Of a stretch of 64,000 nucleotides of DNA, positions 9,022 to 17,486 are shown one piece after another; the first letter of the stretch is position 1, and the number at the start of each line of letters is the position of its first letter. The stretch covers positions 62,001 to 126,000 of the forward strand of contig NZ_VBUT01000006.1 in assembly GCF_005863245.1 (NCBI RefSeq), read 5' to 3'. The notes under the pieces were generated by a model, which worked only from the letters and a program-made list of their open reading frames with translations, ran no database searches and was not told the DNA's origin. This stretch comes from Nocardia cyriacigeorgica. GTDB taxonomy: Bacteria; Actinomycetota; Actinomycetes; Mycobacteriales; Mycobacteriaceae. Both the position numbers and the translations under genes were made by a program.

Positions 9022-9681
9022 TCAGCCGCGCACCGCGTGCAGGACGTCGGCGTGCAGGGCGTCCGCGCGGGCGGTGATGGTCTCGATCCGGCCGAGCGCG
9101 GCGGCGAAGGCGGCGCCGTCGTCGGCCGACAGCGACCCGACGTTGATCTCGATATTGAGTCGCGAACTCGTCGCGGCCGCGCGCGCGGCATCGGCGGCCG
9201 CGCCGATATCGGTGACCACGTTGGGGTTGCCGATCGGCAGCAGTTCGGCGGCCAGCGACAGCACCTCGTCGGCCTCGTCGACCACGGCCGCGGGCACCCG
9301 GGCCGCCTCGATCAGCGCCGCGGTGATCGCCGCGGCGCGGGCCTCGGTCTCCTCCGGGGTGGTCTTGGGCAGCTTGTAGGCCGCGCCCACCGCGGTGAAC
9401 GCGGCCGCGTCGGCGTCGGCGAGCGCCAGCGCCCGCTGCCTGGCCGCGTCGGCGGCCTCGATGATCCGGTCCACCACCGGACGGTGCTCGGCGTCCTTGG
9501 CCCTGGTGGTGTAGCGGGCGACCATCGCGATCAGGGCCGCGCCCTGAGCGGCGTGCAGGGCGGCGACGGCGCCACCGCCGGGTGCGGGCACCTTGGCCGC
9601 CAGATCGGCCAGATATCCGGCGACGGTGGCGTCGGCGAAGCTCGGCGCGAGATCCGGATGCGAGGTGGACGGCTGCGACAC
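9022..9681 (-). CDS. Cyclodeaminase/cyclohydrolase family protein (FchA-like)
   Basis: 219 residues, the usual length for the formiminotetrahydrofolate cyclodeaminase / methenyl-THF cyclohydrolase family. The hallmark KVPAPGGGAVAALHAAQGAAL near residue 30 is the folate-site loop, and NPNVVTDIGAAADAARAA near residue 150 is the second conserved block. The protein is almost all alpha-helical. The family acts in one-carbon folate metabolism, producing or consuming 5,10-methenyl-THF. Start is GTG at 9681, with GAAAGG about 10 bp upstream; it gives an N-terminus (MSQPSTSHPDLAPSFAD) of normal length. It stands alone, with a terminator behind it. Confidence 0.88.
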   Translation of the reverse strand: MSQPSTSHPDLAPSFADATVAGYLADLAAKVPAPGGGAVAALHAAQGAALIAMVARYTTRAKDAEHRPVVDRIIEAADAARQRALALADADAAAFTAVGAAYKLPKTTPEETEARAAAITAALIEAARVPAAVVDEADEVLSLAAELLPIGNPNVVTDIGAAADAARAAATSSRLNIEINVGSLSADDGAAFAAALGRIETITARADALHADVLHAVRG

Positions 9682-9786
9682 GGCGGTGTGGCCTTTCGTT
9701 GTGCTACGACGGGGCGCACTCACGCTACCGCGACGCGGGTGTGGCCGGTGGCAGGCGCCGGGATAGCCGTGGCTATGTTGAGTGCT

Positions 9787-10827
9787 ATGCGGATCGGATT
9801 GGGTATCAATTATTCGGGGGGCTTCAAGGAGGTCGCGGCCGAGGTCGCCGATCTCGAGCGGGCGGGCCTGGACATCGTGTTCGTCCCGGAGGCCTACTCC
9901 TTCGACGCGGTGAGCGCCCTCGGGTATCTGGCCGCCAAGACCGAGCGTATCCAGCTGGCCTCGGGCATCTTGCAGCTCTACACCCGCACCCCGAGCCTGA
10001 CAGCGATGACGGCCGCGGGCCTGGACTTCGTCTCCGACGGCCGGTTCGTGCTCGGGCTCGGCGCGTCCGGCCCGCAGGTGATCGAGGGCTTCCACGGTGT
10101 GCCCTATGACGCGCCCATCGGCCGCACCAGGGAACTGGTGGAGATCTGCCGCAAGGTGTGGCGGCGTGAGCGGCTCGAATACGACGGCAAGTACTACCAG
10201 ATCCCGCTGCCCGCCGACCGCGGCACCGGTCTCGGCAAGCCGTTGAAGCTGATCAATCATCCGGTGCGCGAACGTATTCCGGTGCTGCTGGCCGCGCTCG
10301 GACCGAAGAACGTGCAGCTGGCGGCGGAGATCGCCGAGGGCTGGCAGCCCATCTTCTTCCTGCCCGAGCAGGCCGAGAAGGTGTGGGGCGATGCACTTTC
10401 GGCCGGTCTGGCCCAGCGTGATCCGGCCCTCGGCCCGCTCGACGTGTACGCCGGTCCGGCGCTGGCCATCGGTGAGAACGTCACGCCGCTACTGGAATTC
10501 GTGAAACCGCATCTGGCGCTCTACATCGGCGGCATGGGCGCCAAGGGCAAGAACTTCTACCACACCCTGGCCACCAAGTACGGCTACGGCGCCGAAGCCG
10601 ACCGCATCCAGGAGCTGTATCTGGCCGGCAAGAAAGAAGAGGCGGCCAAGGTGGTGCCGGACGAGTTGGTCCGCGACATCTCGCTGGTCGGCCCGGCGAG
10701 CTTCGTCAAGGAGCGCGTCGCCGCCTTCGCCGAGGCCGGTGTGACGGTGCTCAATGTGGTCCCGATGGCGGCCACCCCGGCCGAGCGCGTCGGGCTGATC
10801 GAGCAGCTGCGCTCGCTCTGCGACTGA
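9787..10827 (+). CDS. LLM-class (luciferase-like, probably F420-dependent) oxidoreductase
   Basis: 346 residues forming a TIM barrel of the bacterial-luciferase superfamily. The N-terminal MRIGLGINYSGG strand, YLAAKTERIQLASGILQL, and FVLGLGASGPQVIEGFHG are typical of the actinobacterial F420-dependent branch; the C-terminal FVKERVAAFAEAGVTVLNV is the last barrel element. It most resembles the group that includes mycobacterial Rv3520c, whose substrates are unknown. Start ATG at 9787; the frame is open far upstream, but that sequence is non-coding in character and runs antisense through the cyclodeaminase gene. A strong terminator follows at 10873. Confidence 0.9.
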   Translation: MRIGLGINYSGGFKEVAAEVADLERAGLDIVFVPEAYSFDAVSALGYLAAKTERIQLASGILQLYTRTPSLTAMTAAGLDFVSDGRFVLGLGASGPQVIEGFHGVPYDAPIGRTRELVEICRKVWRRERLEYDGKYYQIPLPADRGTGLGKPLKLINHPVRERIPVLLAALGPKNVQLAAEIAEGWQPIFFLPEQAEKVWGDALSAGLAQRDPALGPLDVYAGPALAIGENVTPLLEFVKPHLALYIGGMGAKGKNFYHTLATKYGYGAEADRIQELYLAGKKEEAAKVVPDELVRDISLVGPASFVKERVAAFAEAGVTVLNVVPMAATPAERVGLIEQLRSLCD

Positions 10828-10872
10828 CCACACGGCCGGGTCCGTCCGCGCGACGGGCCAGGCGCGCGTGCA

Positions 10873-10913
10873 CACGGGCCCCGTGCCGACTCGTCGTCGG
10901 TGCGGGGCCCGTG
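10873..10913. terminator. Bidirectional terminator between the LLM oxidoreductase and the STAS gene
   Basis: CACGGGCCCCG (10873-10883) pairs with CGGGGCCCGTG (10903-10913). An inner CCGAC/GTCGG stem extends the hairpin. It sits between two convergent genes. Confidence 0.85.
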
Positions 10914-10926
10914 GTGTATGAGACGT

Positions 10927-11328
10927 CTAGTTGCCGCCGCGCAGATCGGCCAGCGCCGCGTCCAGGGTGGTGTGCAGGGCGAACACCTGGTCGAGGCTAG
11001 TCATCTTGAGCTGGCGGCTGGTGGCGGGGCCGTCGGCGACCACCGCGATCGCGGTGGTGTCACCGGCGCGCTGATGGGCGGCGACCAGGGCCGCCATGCC
11101 CGCCGAGGCCAGGAAGGTGACCGCGGTCAGGTCGATGATCAGGCCCGCGGGTTCGCTGCCGAGGGCCGCGTCGATCGCGTTCTCCAGGGCGGGTGCCGTG
11201 GCCAGGTCGACCTCCCCGGTCACCGTGAGCACGGTCGCCCCGTCGCGGGTGGCGACGGAGGTGGTCATCGTGTCGGTGAGGGGATACGCGTCTCCGGAAG
11301 TGTTTGTCACATCATCACAATCTGCCAT
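10927..11328 (-). CDS. STAS-domain anti-sigma-factor antagonist
   Basis: 133 residues, with a ~25-residue leader and one STAS domain. It contains TVTGEVDLATAPALENAI and the phosphorylation loop TFLASAGMAALVAAH, where the Ser after LA is the residue switched by a partner kinase and phosphatase. Such antagonists release a sigma factor by binding its anti-sigma kinase. The gene lies just downstream (25 bp) of the SpoIIE/kinase fusion gene and in the same direction, so the fusion's C-terminal kinase domain or its phosphatase domain is the natural partner. An internal Met at residue 21 is a possible shorter start. Confidence 0.88.
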   Translation of the reverse strand: MADCDDVTNTSGDAYPLTDTMTTSVATRDGATVLTVTGEVDLATAPALENAIDAALGSEPAGLIIDLTAVTFLASAGMAALVAAHQRAGDTTAIAVVADGPATSRQLKMTSLDQVFALHTTLDAALADLRGGN

Positions 11329-11352
11329 GATCCGGGCGATCCTGCCGAATCG

Positions 11353-13647
11353 TCACCCGGATACCTGTCGGTTCGTTCCACGTAGCGGGTTGGCCACCGG
11401 GAAGGCGATCGCCGGCAACGTCACCGACATCCGCACCCTGGTACCGGACCCGCTGTGGTCGATGTCGAGCTCTTCGGTGAGCGCACGCATCATATCCAGT
11501 CCCCGGCCACGGTACCCGCGATCGGCCGACTGTGGCTTCCAGTTGCCGGTGTCGGTGACCCGGATCTCCACCTGCTCGGTATCGCAGCGCGCGCTCAACT
11601 CGACCACGCCCGAGTCGCTGTCGCGGTAGGCGTGCTCGATGCTGTTGCTGCACGCCTCATTGGCGGCGGCGACCAGGTCGGAGGCCAGATCGTGCGGCAC
11701 GGCGGCGGCGGTGAGCCAGGCCTTGAGGGTGCGCCGCAATACCGACAGCTGTTCGGCCCTGGCGGGCACCTCGACGTGCAGCGGTGCGGGCGGCTGCCGG
11801 TAGACGACCATGGCGACGTCGTCGTCGTAGCCGCCGGCCGGGCGCAACCGTGACAGCACCGCGTCGGCCACTTCGCGCGGTAGCCGCTCATGGGTCTCGG
11901 CCAGCACGTCGGCGATCTGATCGAATCCGTCGTAGATGTCGACCCCGCGCTGTTCGACGAGCCCGTCGGTGAACAGCACCAGCGTCGAACCGGGCGGCAA
12001 CGGCGTGGTGGCTTCCGGGCGCCGCGGCATGTCGAAGGTCGCCAGCGGCACCGCGCGCCCGCCCTCCAGCATCCGTCCGGTGACGCCGACGTCGGCCAGG
12101 ATGGGCGGCATATGTCCGGCGTTGCTGTAGCGCACCAGGCCGCGGACCGGGTCGAGCACGGCCGCGCACACCGTGGTGCACATGGCGCCGGGGATCCGGG
12201 CGGCGACGGTGTCGAGTTCGGCGAGCAGCTGCGCCGGGCCGGCCCCGCGCAGCAGCAGGGCGCGTGCGGCGGTGCGCAGCTGGCCCATCACCACCGCAGC
12301 TGACAGGCCACGGCCGACGCAGTCGCCGACCACCACGCCGATGGTCCCATCCTTCAACGGCACCACGTCGTACCAGTCGCCGCCGATCTCGAGCGGCGGC
12401 AGCGCCGGTTCGTAGTGCACCGAGAACCGTGGCGGCAGCTCGATCGGGCCGAGCATGGCGCGCTGCAAGGTCAGCGAGGTGGAACGGGCTTGGTCGAAGT
12501 TGCGTGCCCGCTGCACCGCGAGGCTGAGATGGCCGATGAGCAGGGAGAACAGCGTCCAGTCGGCGGCGCCGACGACGCGTGGCGCGGCGAAGCGCAGCCA
12601 CAGCGCGGCGTCGGCGGTCTCACCGAGCGGGGCGACGATGCCCTCGGCCCGGTCGGCGCCCTCGGGTACCGCGATGAGGGTGCGGCCCGGGCGAAGCCTT
12701 GCCCGCTCCAGCAGCTCGCGGGTTTCGGGGGCGAGCACCTGCGCCGGCTGTGGTTCGCCGACGGCATCGGGTTCGGCGTCCACCGCCGCCCCGGACACGT
12801 ACACCTCGGGCTCGCCCTGCCGGGTGGGCCACACCGCGACCACCGCGGTCTCCGCGCCGACGGTGCGCCGCAGCTCGTCCAGGCCGACCTCGAGCACCTC
12901 GGCGACGCTGATGGCCGAGGCCACCGCCGTCGCCAGCCGTGAGGCCGCCTGATCGCGGGCCTGGGCGTCGTGCTCGGCGGTGACGTCGCGAATGGTGCCG
13001 ACGAAGATCCGCTCATTGCCCTCGGGCTTGACCAGCGTGCTGGTGCTGACCGCCAGCCAGCGGTCGCGGCCGTCGCGATGCCGGATCTGGGTGACGAAAC
13101 GCAGCGCTGCGGTCCCGAGATCGGGATAGCGCTGCCCTTCCGGCAGCGACCACGGATGCGGCAGCGCGTACGGCACCTCGTTGGCGCCGTACCCGGTCAG
13201 TTCACCGAAGGCGGAGTTGACCTCGATGATGGTGCCGCGAGCATCGGCGACGAAGAACCCGTCCTGCAACGATTCCACCAGCGCGGTGCGGAATTCGTCG
13301 CGGCCGGCCAGATCGTCGGCGCGCGAGCGCTGCTGCTCATAGCGGCGGGTGCCGTCGAGATAGCCGCGGGTGGCGACGTCGAGGGTGATCAGGGTTTGCA
13401 GCAGGAATTCCAGCGCCGATTCCTCGAGCGCGTTCGCGGCGGACTCGCCCGCTTCGGCCTGCACCTGTTTGACGACCCGGTAGTGGTTCTCGGTGAGGTC
13501 GAGCAGGCTGATGCCCTCGACCAGCGCCCGCCGTCCGAGCTCATGGCCCTCGGCGAGGCTGTCGTGCGCGGGGGAGCGCAGATGGCGCCGCAGCGCGTCG
13601 GCGTAATCGTCGAGGAAGACGGCAAGGACCGTGCTCATCGTCGGCAC
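11353..13647 (-). CDS. RsbU-like multidomain sensor: RsbRD-N / PAS / GAF / SpoIIE phosphatase / HATPase kinase
   Basis: 764 residues. In order: an RsbR/RsbU-type helical N-terminal domain (about 1-105), PAS (about 118-235, SLQDGFFVADARGTIIEVN), GAF (about 250-390), a PP2C-type SpoIIE phosphatase (about 405-615; GGDWYDVVPL, VVGDCVGRGLSAAVV, LVLFTDGLVE give the metal-binding Asp residues), and a C-terminal RsbW-like ATPase (about 625-755; AANEACSNSIEHAY, DTGNW, GRGLDMM). One protein thus holds both an anti-sigma kinase domain and a phosphatase able to reverse it. The helical N-terminal domain is where RsbT binds RsbU in Bacillus, so it is the likely output of the stressosome encoded just upstream. 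Start GTG 13647 or ATG 13638; neither has a strong ribosome binding site. Confidence 0.9.
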   Translation of the reverse strand: MPTMSTVLAVFLDDYADALRRHLRSPAHDSLAEGHELGRRALVEGISLLDLTENHYRVVKQVQAEAGESAANALEESALEFLLQTLITLDVATRGYLDGTRRYEQQRSRADDLAGRDEFRTALVESLQDGFFVADARGTIIEVNSAFGELTGYGANEVPYALPHPWSLPEGQRYPDLGTAALRFVTQIRHRDGRDRWLAVSTSTLVKPEGNERIFVGTIRDVTAEHDAQARDQAASRLATAVASAISVAEVLEVGLDELRRTVGAETAVVAVWPTRQGEPEVYVSGAAVDAEPDAVGEPQPAQVLAPETRELLERARLRPGRTLIAVPEGADRAEGIVAPLGETADAALWLRFAAPRVVGAADWTLFSLLIGHLSLAVQRARNFDQARSTSLTLQRAMLGPIELPPRFSVHYEPALPPLEIGGDWYDVVPLKDGTIGVVVGDCVGRGLSAAVVMGQLRTAARALLLRGAGPAQLLAELDTVAARIPGAMCTTVCAAVLDPVRGLVRYSNAGHMPPILADVGVTGRMLEGGRAVPLATFDMPRRPEATTPLPPGSTLVLFTDGLVEQRGVDIYDGFDQIADVLAETHERLPREVADAVLSRLRPAGGYDDDVAMVVYRQPPAPLHVEVPARAEQLSVLRRTLKAWLTAAAVPHDLASDLVAAANEACSNSIEHAYRDSDSGVVELSARCDTEQVEIRVTDTGNWKPQSADRGYRGRGLDMMRALTEELDIDHSGSGTRVRMSVTLPAIAFPVANPLRGTNRQVSG

Positions 13648-13654
13648 CCACCGC

Positions 13655-14281
13655 TCATGAGTTTCCGTTCACGCCACGCACCCTGGCCGCCAGGACCAGG
13701 GCGTCGTCGCTGTCTTTGGCGTTGTGTTCCAGCAGCGCGGCGGTGATGTCGACGGCCGAGGTCGACAGGTCGACGGCGGTGCCGGAATCGATGACGACGC
13801 CGTCGGTCGACATCAGCAGCAGGTCACCGGGACGCACCGCGACGGTCTGCGGTTGCAGGTGCGGTGGCAGCCGATAGCCGACGATCCCGCCGGTCTGCAA
13901 CACCGTCGCGCTGATCGAGGGTCCGGTGGGGCCCGCAGTGAACAGGTGGGTATCGACATTGCCGACGCCGAGCCACTGCACCGAATCCGCGCCGAACAGC
14001 GCCAGCGATACCGCGGCACCGCGGGTGTCGGCCATGGCCCGATGACACAGCACCATCAGCTCGTCCAGCGGTTCGCCGCGATGCTCGGCCAGCACCCGCG
14101 CAGCGCGGTCGACCGCCGACGCGGCCGCCTCGCCGTGGCCGAGCCCGTCCAGGACGGCGAACAGCGCGCTCCCGTCGCCGGTGTCGAGCACGACGCACCG
14201 ATCGCCGGAGATCTGCTGTCCGGGTAAGGCGCGACCGGCAACGGCCCATTCGATCCGGCCGATGAACCCGTCGTCATGCAC
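13655..14281 (-). CDS. rsbX: RsbX-like PP2C serine phosphatase
   Basis: 208 residues, a single SpoIIE/PP2C domain with the metal ligands in ISGDRCVV, VLDGLGHGEAAAS and LLMSTDGVV. RsbX resets the stressosome by dephosphorylating RsbS and RsbR after signalling. The start ATG (14281) overlaps the end of rsbT by 8 bp, so the two are probably translationally coupled. Length and position in the operon match the Bacillus rsbX role, but orthology is inferred from context. Confidence 0.85.
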   Translation of the reverse strand: MHDDGFIGRIEWAVAGRALPGQQISGDRCVVLDTGDGSALFAVLDGLGHGEAAASAVDRAARVLAEHRGEPLDELMVLCHRAMADTRGAAVSLALFGADSVQWLGVGNVDTHLFTAGPTGPSISATVLQTGGIVGYRLPPHLQPQTVAVRPGDLLLMSTDGVVIDSGTAVDLSTSAVDITAALLEHNAKDSDDALVLAARVRGVNGNS

Positions 14282-14720
14282 CGTTGGGTACCCACTTCCA
14301 CATCTCCACCAACGTGCCGCGTCCGGGGCCCGAGTCGACCGTGAGCCGGTCCATGAGTCGTTTGGCGCCAGGCAATCCGAGTCCGAGCCCGAGGCCGGTG
14401 GAATAACCGTCCTCCATGGCGCGGGCGATATCGCGGATGCCGGGGCCGTTGTCGCTGGCCTGCACCACCAGGGCCTGGCGGCCCTCGCGTTCGTCGACGA
14501 GTAATCGGATCTCGCCGCTGCCCGCGTAGCTGGTGATGTTGCGCGCGACCTCGGAGATGGCGGTGGAGATCATGGTGCGGTCGGTGAGGGAGAAGCCGAG
14601 TTGTTCGGCCAGTTCACGTCCGGCCTGACGAGCGGTGACGATGTCGTTGGACATTTTCACCGCGATGACTCTGTCCTCAGCGGCCACTGTCACGACCGTC
14701 TCGCCGCCGGGCAGGGACAT
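14274..14720 (-). CDS. rsbT: RsbT-like switch kinase
   Basis: 148 residues, GHKL ATPase fold. Conserved boxes: SEVARNITSYAGSG (N box), QASDNGPGI (G1) and STGLGLGLGLPGAKRLMD (G2). Family RsbT kinases phosphorylate RsbR and RsbS, leave the stressosome, and activate an RsbU-type phosphatase. The ATG at 14720 makes the gene overlap rsbS by 44 bp. A shorter internal GTG start is possible but would trim the first beta strand (ETVVTVAAEDRVIAVKMS). Confidence 0.9.
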   Translation of the reverse strand: MSLPGGETVVTVAAEDRVIAVKMSNDIVTARQAGRELAEQLGFSLTDRTMISTAISEVARNITSYAGSGEIRLLVDEREGRQALVVQASDNGPGIRDIARAMEDGYSTGLGLGLGLPGAKRLMDRLTVDSGPGRGTLVEMWKWVPNGA

Positions 14721-15063
14721 TGCTGTTCAGCCAGGCCAGGCCCTCTTCCAGGTCGAGGGCCGTGTGCATGTCCTCGAAGGTGAGGCCGAGCTGGACCATG
14801 GCGAACGCGACTTCGGGTTGCAGCCCGACGATGACGGTCTGGGCGCCGCGCAACTGCGTCATATGCGCGATGGTGCGCAGCGATCTGGCCGCGAAGGAGT
14901 CCATCACGTCGATCGCGGTCACATCGACGATGATGCCGTGCGCCCGGTACTTGCTGACCTGGGTCATCAGGTCGTCCTGCAGACGCTCGGTATCGGCATC
15001 GGTCAGTGCCGATTGCACCGACGCGATGAGATATGTGCCCTGTTTGAGAATCGGAACCGGCAT
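14677..15063 (-). CDS. rsbS: RsbS-like stressosome scaffold (STAS protein)
   Basis: 128 residues. It opens MPVPILKQGTYLIASVQ, the normal RsbS start, so ATG 15063 is chosen over a longer, Arg-rich frame. The STAS core contains VDVTAIDVMDSFAARSL, where the Ser of DSF corresponds to the RsbS serine phosphorylated by RsbT. RsbS is the constant scaffold of the stressosome; variable RsbR proteins insert around it. It lies 10 bp after rsbR and overlaps rsbT. Confidence 0.92.
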   Translation of the reverse strand: MPVPILKQGTYLIASVQSALTDADTERLQDDLMTQVSKYRAHGIIVDVTAIDVMDSFAARSLRTIAHMTQLRGAQTVIVGLQPEVAFAMVQLGLTFEDMHTALDLEEGLAWLNSNVPARRRDGRDSGR

Positions 15064-15073
15064 GGGCGGCTGA

Positions 15074-15967
15074 TCAACGCCCGCCGCGCTCGGAGACGCG
15101 GGAGATCTCGTAGCCGAGCAACCGTTCGGCCTCCTCGATGCCACCCTGGAGGTCGCCGACGGCGTTCATCTTCGACAGGTCGAGGCCGATGGTCACCAGG
15201 GTGAGCGCGATGTCGGAGGACAGGCCGGTGATGATGACGTTGGCACCCATCAGACCGGAGGCGTCCACGGTCTGCACCAGGTGGTTGGCGACGGTCTGGT
15301 CGATTTCGGGCACACCGGTGATGTCGATGACGACCACCTTGGCGCGGTTGGCCCGGATCGCGCGCAGTAGCTGTTCGGTGAGCTGGCGGGCGCGCTGGCT
15401 GTCGAGCACGCCGATGATCGGCAGGATGAGCAGTTGCTCACGCACCTGCAGCACCGGGGTGGACAGCTCGCGGATGGCTTCCTGCTGCTGGCGGATGACG
15501 CGTTCGCGCTCCTGCACGAAGGAGACGCCCACCGTGTTGGCGATGCGGTTGGCGGCCGGTTCGTAGGCGTCGAGGACGTCGTTGAGCAGTTCGAAGTTCG
15601 ACTGGTACTTCTCGAACAGCGAGCGGGCCAGCACGTCGCGCAGCAGCAGCACGATGCCGAGGATCTCGTCGGTCTCGACGCCTCGGGGGATGATGCGCTC
15701 GGACAGATCACGCGCGTAGGCCTGCAGCGCTTCGACGCTGCCGGTCTCGAGCACCTCGACGTAGTTGTCGAAGATCGAGGTGGCCTCGGAGAAGATCTCC
15801 TCCGGCGTCATGGCGGTCAGCAGGCGGGCATCGGTGATGCGGCGCGCCCACTCTTCCCGCAGCACGGTGCGGTTCTGGCGCAGATGCTCGACCAGCTGCG
15901 GAAGCAGGTTGTCGACCGGTCCTGCGGCCAGTGAGTCCGCCGAAAGGCTCATGGACACCTCGGACAT
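15074..15967 (-). CDS. rsbR: RsbR-like stressosome sensor (N-terminal helical sensor plus STAS)
   Basis: About 297 residues: an all-helical N-terminal domain (to about 175) with EEWARRITDARLLTAMT, a linker helix (QERERVIRQQQEAIREL), then STAS (about 190-290). Both phosphorylation-type threonines are present, in EIDQTVANHL and DIALTLVTIG, matching the two Thr of Bacillus RsbRA. I place the start at ATG 15967 because an AAAGGGG lies 11 bp before it; a start 90 bp upstream and another 15 bp downstream (with GAGG) are possible. The N-terminal domain carries no visible haem or flavin motif, so the signal is unknown. First gene of the stressosome operon. Confidence 0.9.
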   Translation of the reverse strand: MSEVSMSLSADSLAAGPVDNLLPQLVEHLRQNRTVLREEWARRITDARLLTAMTPEEIFSEATSIFDNYVEVLETGSVEALQAYARDLSERIIPRGVETDEILGIVLLLRDVLARSLFEKYQSNFELLNDVLDAYEPAANRIANTVGVSFVQERERVIRQQQEAIRELSTPVLQVREQLLILPIIGVLDSQRARQLTEQLLRAIRANRAKVVVIDITGVPEIDQTVANHLVQTVDASGLMGANVIITGLSSDIALTLVTIGLDLSKMNAVGDLQGGIEEAERLLGYEISRVSERGGR

Positions 15968-16053
15968 GGAAACTCGTGCCCCTTTCGACGGGTCTGTCGG
16001 GCCGCGCTGGTCGGCCTGGGTTGCGCTCGGCTGCGTGCCGATATCGAGCCTAG

Positions 16054-16719
16054 TCATACCCCAGCCGTCGTGCCGTCGAAACCACCAGGTCGTGCTGTCG
16101 CGCCGTGGCGTCGGTCACGGCCGGTCGCGGGCGGTGGTGCGAAGCCGTGTTCCAGGGCTTCGAGGACCTCGTCGAGGTAGACGGTGAGATCGGTATCGGC
16201 GCGGGTCAGCCAGGCGTCGAAGGCTGCGCGGGCGGCCGCGAGGGTGGCCCGGCCGACGGCCATCGGGATCAGCGCGTCCTCGGGCTGGCCGAGGCGGGAG
16301 GCGGCGAAGGAGCTGACGGTGCGCTCCCACGCGTCGTAGTGGGCGCCGGCGGTGGCGGCCAGCGCGGGCACGGTCGCGACCAGTTGCATGCGGGTGCGCA
16401 GTTCGGGCACGTCCTCGGCGCGGTAGCGGTTGGCGTTGACCACCACCCGGCGCACCGCGGTCATCATCGGGATGTCGGGGTCGACGGTGGCGAACGCCTC
16501 GCGCAGGGCCTGGACCTCGGCGTCGAACTGGTACCAGAGCACCTCGGCCTTGCTGGGGAAATAGCGGAAGAAGGTGCGCCCGCTGACGCCCGCGGCCGCG
16601 GCGATCTGTTCGACGGTGGTTTCGTCGAAGCCTTGTTCGCTGAACAGCCGCATGGCGATGAGTTCGAGCTCGCGCTTGCTGGTGCCGCGCGGGCGCCCGC
16701 GGGTGCTGTGTGCCGTCAC
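16054..16719 (-). CDS. mftR: Mycofactocin-type TetR regulator
   Basis: 221 residues. The HTH (about 12-58) is classic TetR (AMRLFSEQGFDETTVEQIA, then SGRTFFRYFPSKAEVLW). The C-terminal domain (VPELRTRMQLVATVPALAA, YDAWERTVSSFAASRLG) reads like the mycofactocin-system TetR subfamily. Known MftR represses mft genes and is released by long-chain acyl-CoA. It starts at GTG 16719 and is divergent from a creatininase-family mftE, supporting the name. The C-terminal 25 residues are Arg/Gly-rich and probably disordered. Confidence 0.85.
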   Translation of the reverse strand: MTAHSTRGRPRGTSKRELELIAMRLFSEQGFDETTVEQIAAAAGVSGRTFFRYFPSKAEVLWYQFDAEVQALREAFATVDPDIPMMTAVRRVVVNANRYRAEDVPELRTRMQLVATVPALAATAGAHYDAWERTVSSFAASRLGQPEDALIPMAVGRATLAAARAAFDAWLTRADTDLTVYLDEVLEALEHGFAPPPATGRDRRHGATARPGGFDGTTAGV

Positions 16720-16721
16720 GG

Positions 16722-16757
16722 CTATTGATTATGCGGCCCGGCGGCCTATTGATTATG
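16722..16757. promoter_or_regulatory. Direct repeat CTATTGATTATG x2 between mftR and mftE
   Basis: CTATTGATTATG occurs at 16722-16733 and again at 16746-16757, 24 bp start to start, with GCGGCC-type sequence between. The AT-rich repeats stand out in GC-rich surroundings and fill the whole gap between divergent mftR and mftE. A further GTCA-N5-TGAC follows at 16757-16769. This is a plausible MftR operator/promoter; the second copy contains the proposed mftE ATG. Confidence 0.55.
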
Positions 16758-17486
16758 TCAGTGAGTGACGTTAATGTCGGCGCCATGATGGCGGATCTCA
16801 CATGGACCGAGGCGGGCGCATATGTCGCCGCCGGTGTGATCCTCGCCGTGCCCATCGGTTCGACCGAACAGCACGGCCCGCATCTGCCGCTGTCCACCGA
16901 CACCGACATCGCGCTCGCGCTGTGTGCCGGCCTGGCCGCGCGGCGCTCGGATGTGCTCGTCGCGCCCGCTGTCCCGTACGGCTCGAGCGGGGAGCACGCG
17001 GGCTTTCCCGGGACGCTGTCCATCGGCGCGGCCGCTCTGGAACTGCTGATCGTGGAGCTGTGCCGCTCGGCCACCGGCTCCTTCGACCGGATCGTGCTCG
17101 TCAACGGGCACGGCGGCAATGTCGAGCCGCTGCGGCGGGCGGTGGAGTTGTTGCGCACCGAATCCCGTGACGTGCGCCTGTTCCTGCCGCGCTACGACGG
17201 CGATCCGCACGCCGGACGCACCGAAACCGCACTGCAACTGGCGCTCTCGCCCGACCGGGTTCGTAGCGAACGGGCCGAGGCCGGCGACACCCGGCCGCTG
17301 CCGCGGATCCTGCCGCTGCTGCGCAGCGGGGGAGTGCGCGCGGTGAGCCCCAACGGCGTGCTCGGCGATCCGGCGGGCGCGACCGCCGAGGAGGGCGCCG
17401 CCCTGCTGACCGACCTGATCACCCAACTGACCGACCAGACCCGGCTGTGGTGGCCGGTGACCTCCCCCGAAAGGACCCAGCCATGA
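16755..17486 (+). CDS. mftE: Mycofactocin precursor peptide peptidase (creatininase family)
   Basis: 243 residues from ATG 16755; ATG 16785 and 16788 are equally possible because no ribosome binding site is visible and the transcript may be leaderless. Creatininase-fold metal ligands are clear: PIGSTEQHGPHLPLSTDTDI, PYGSSGEHAGFPGTLS and LVNGHGGNVEPLRRA. In the mycofactocin pathway MftE cuts the modified C-terminus off MftA to release AHDP. The next gene, mftD, acts on that product and overlaps it by 4 bp (ATGA). The usual mycobacterial order is A-B-C-D-E-F, so E before D is a rearrangement. Confidence 0.9.
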   Translation: MSVSDVNVGAMMADLTWTEAGAYVAAGVILAVPIGSTEQHGPHLPLSTDTDIALALCAGLAARRSDVLVAPAVPYGSSGEHAGFPGTLSIGAAALELLIVELCRSATGSFDRIVLVNGHGGNVEPLRRAVELLRTESRDVRLFLPRYDGDPHAGRTETALQLALSPDRVRSERAEAGDTRPLPRILPLLRSGGVRAVSPNGVLGDPAGATAEEGAALLTDLITQLTDQTRLWWPVTSPERTQP

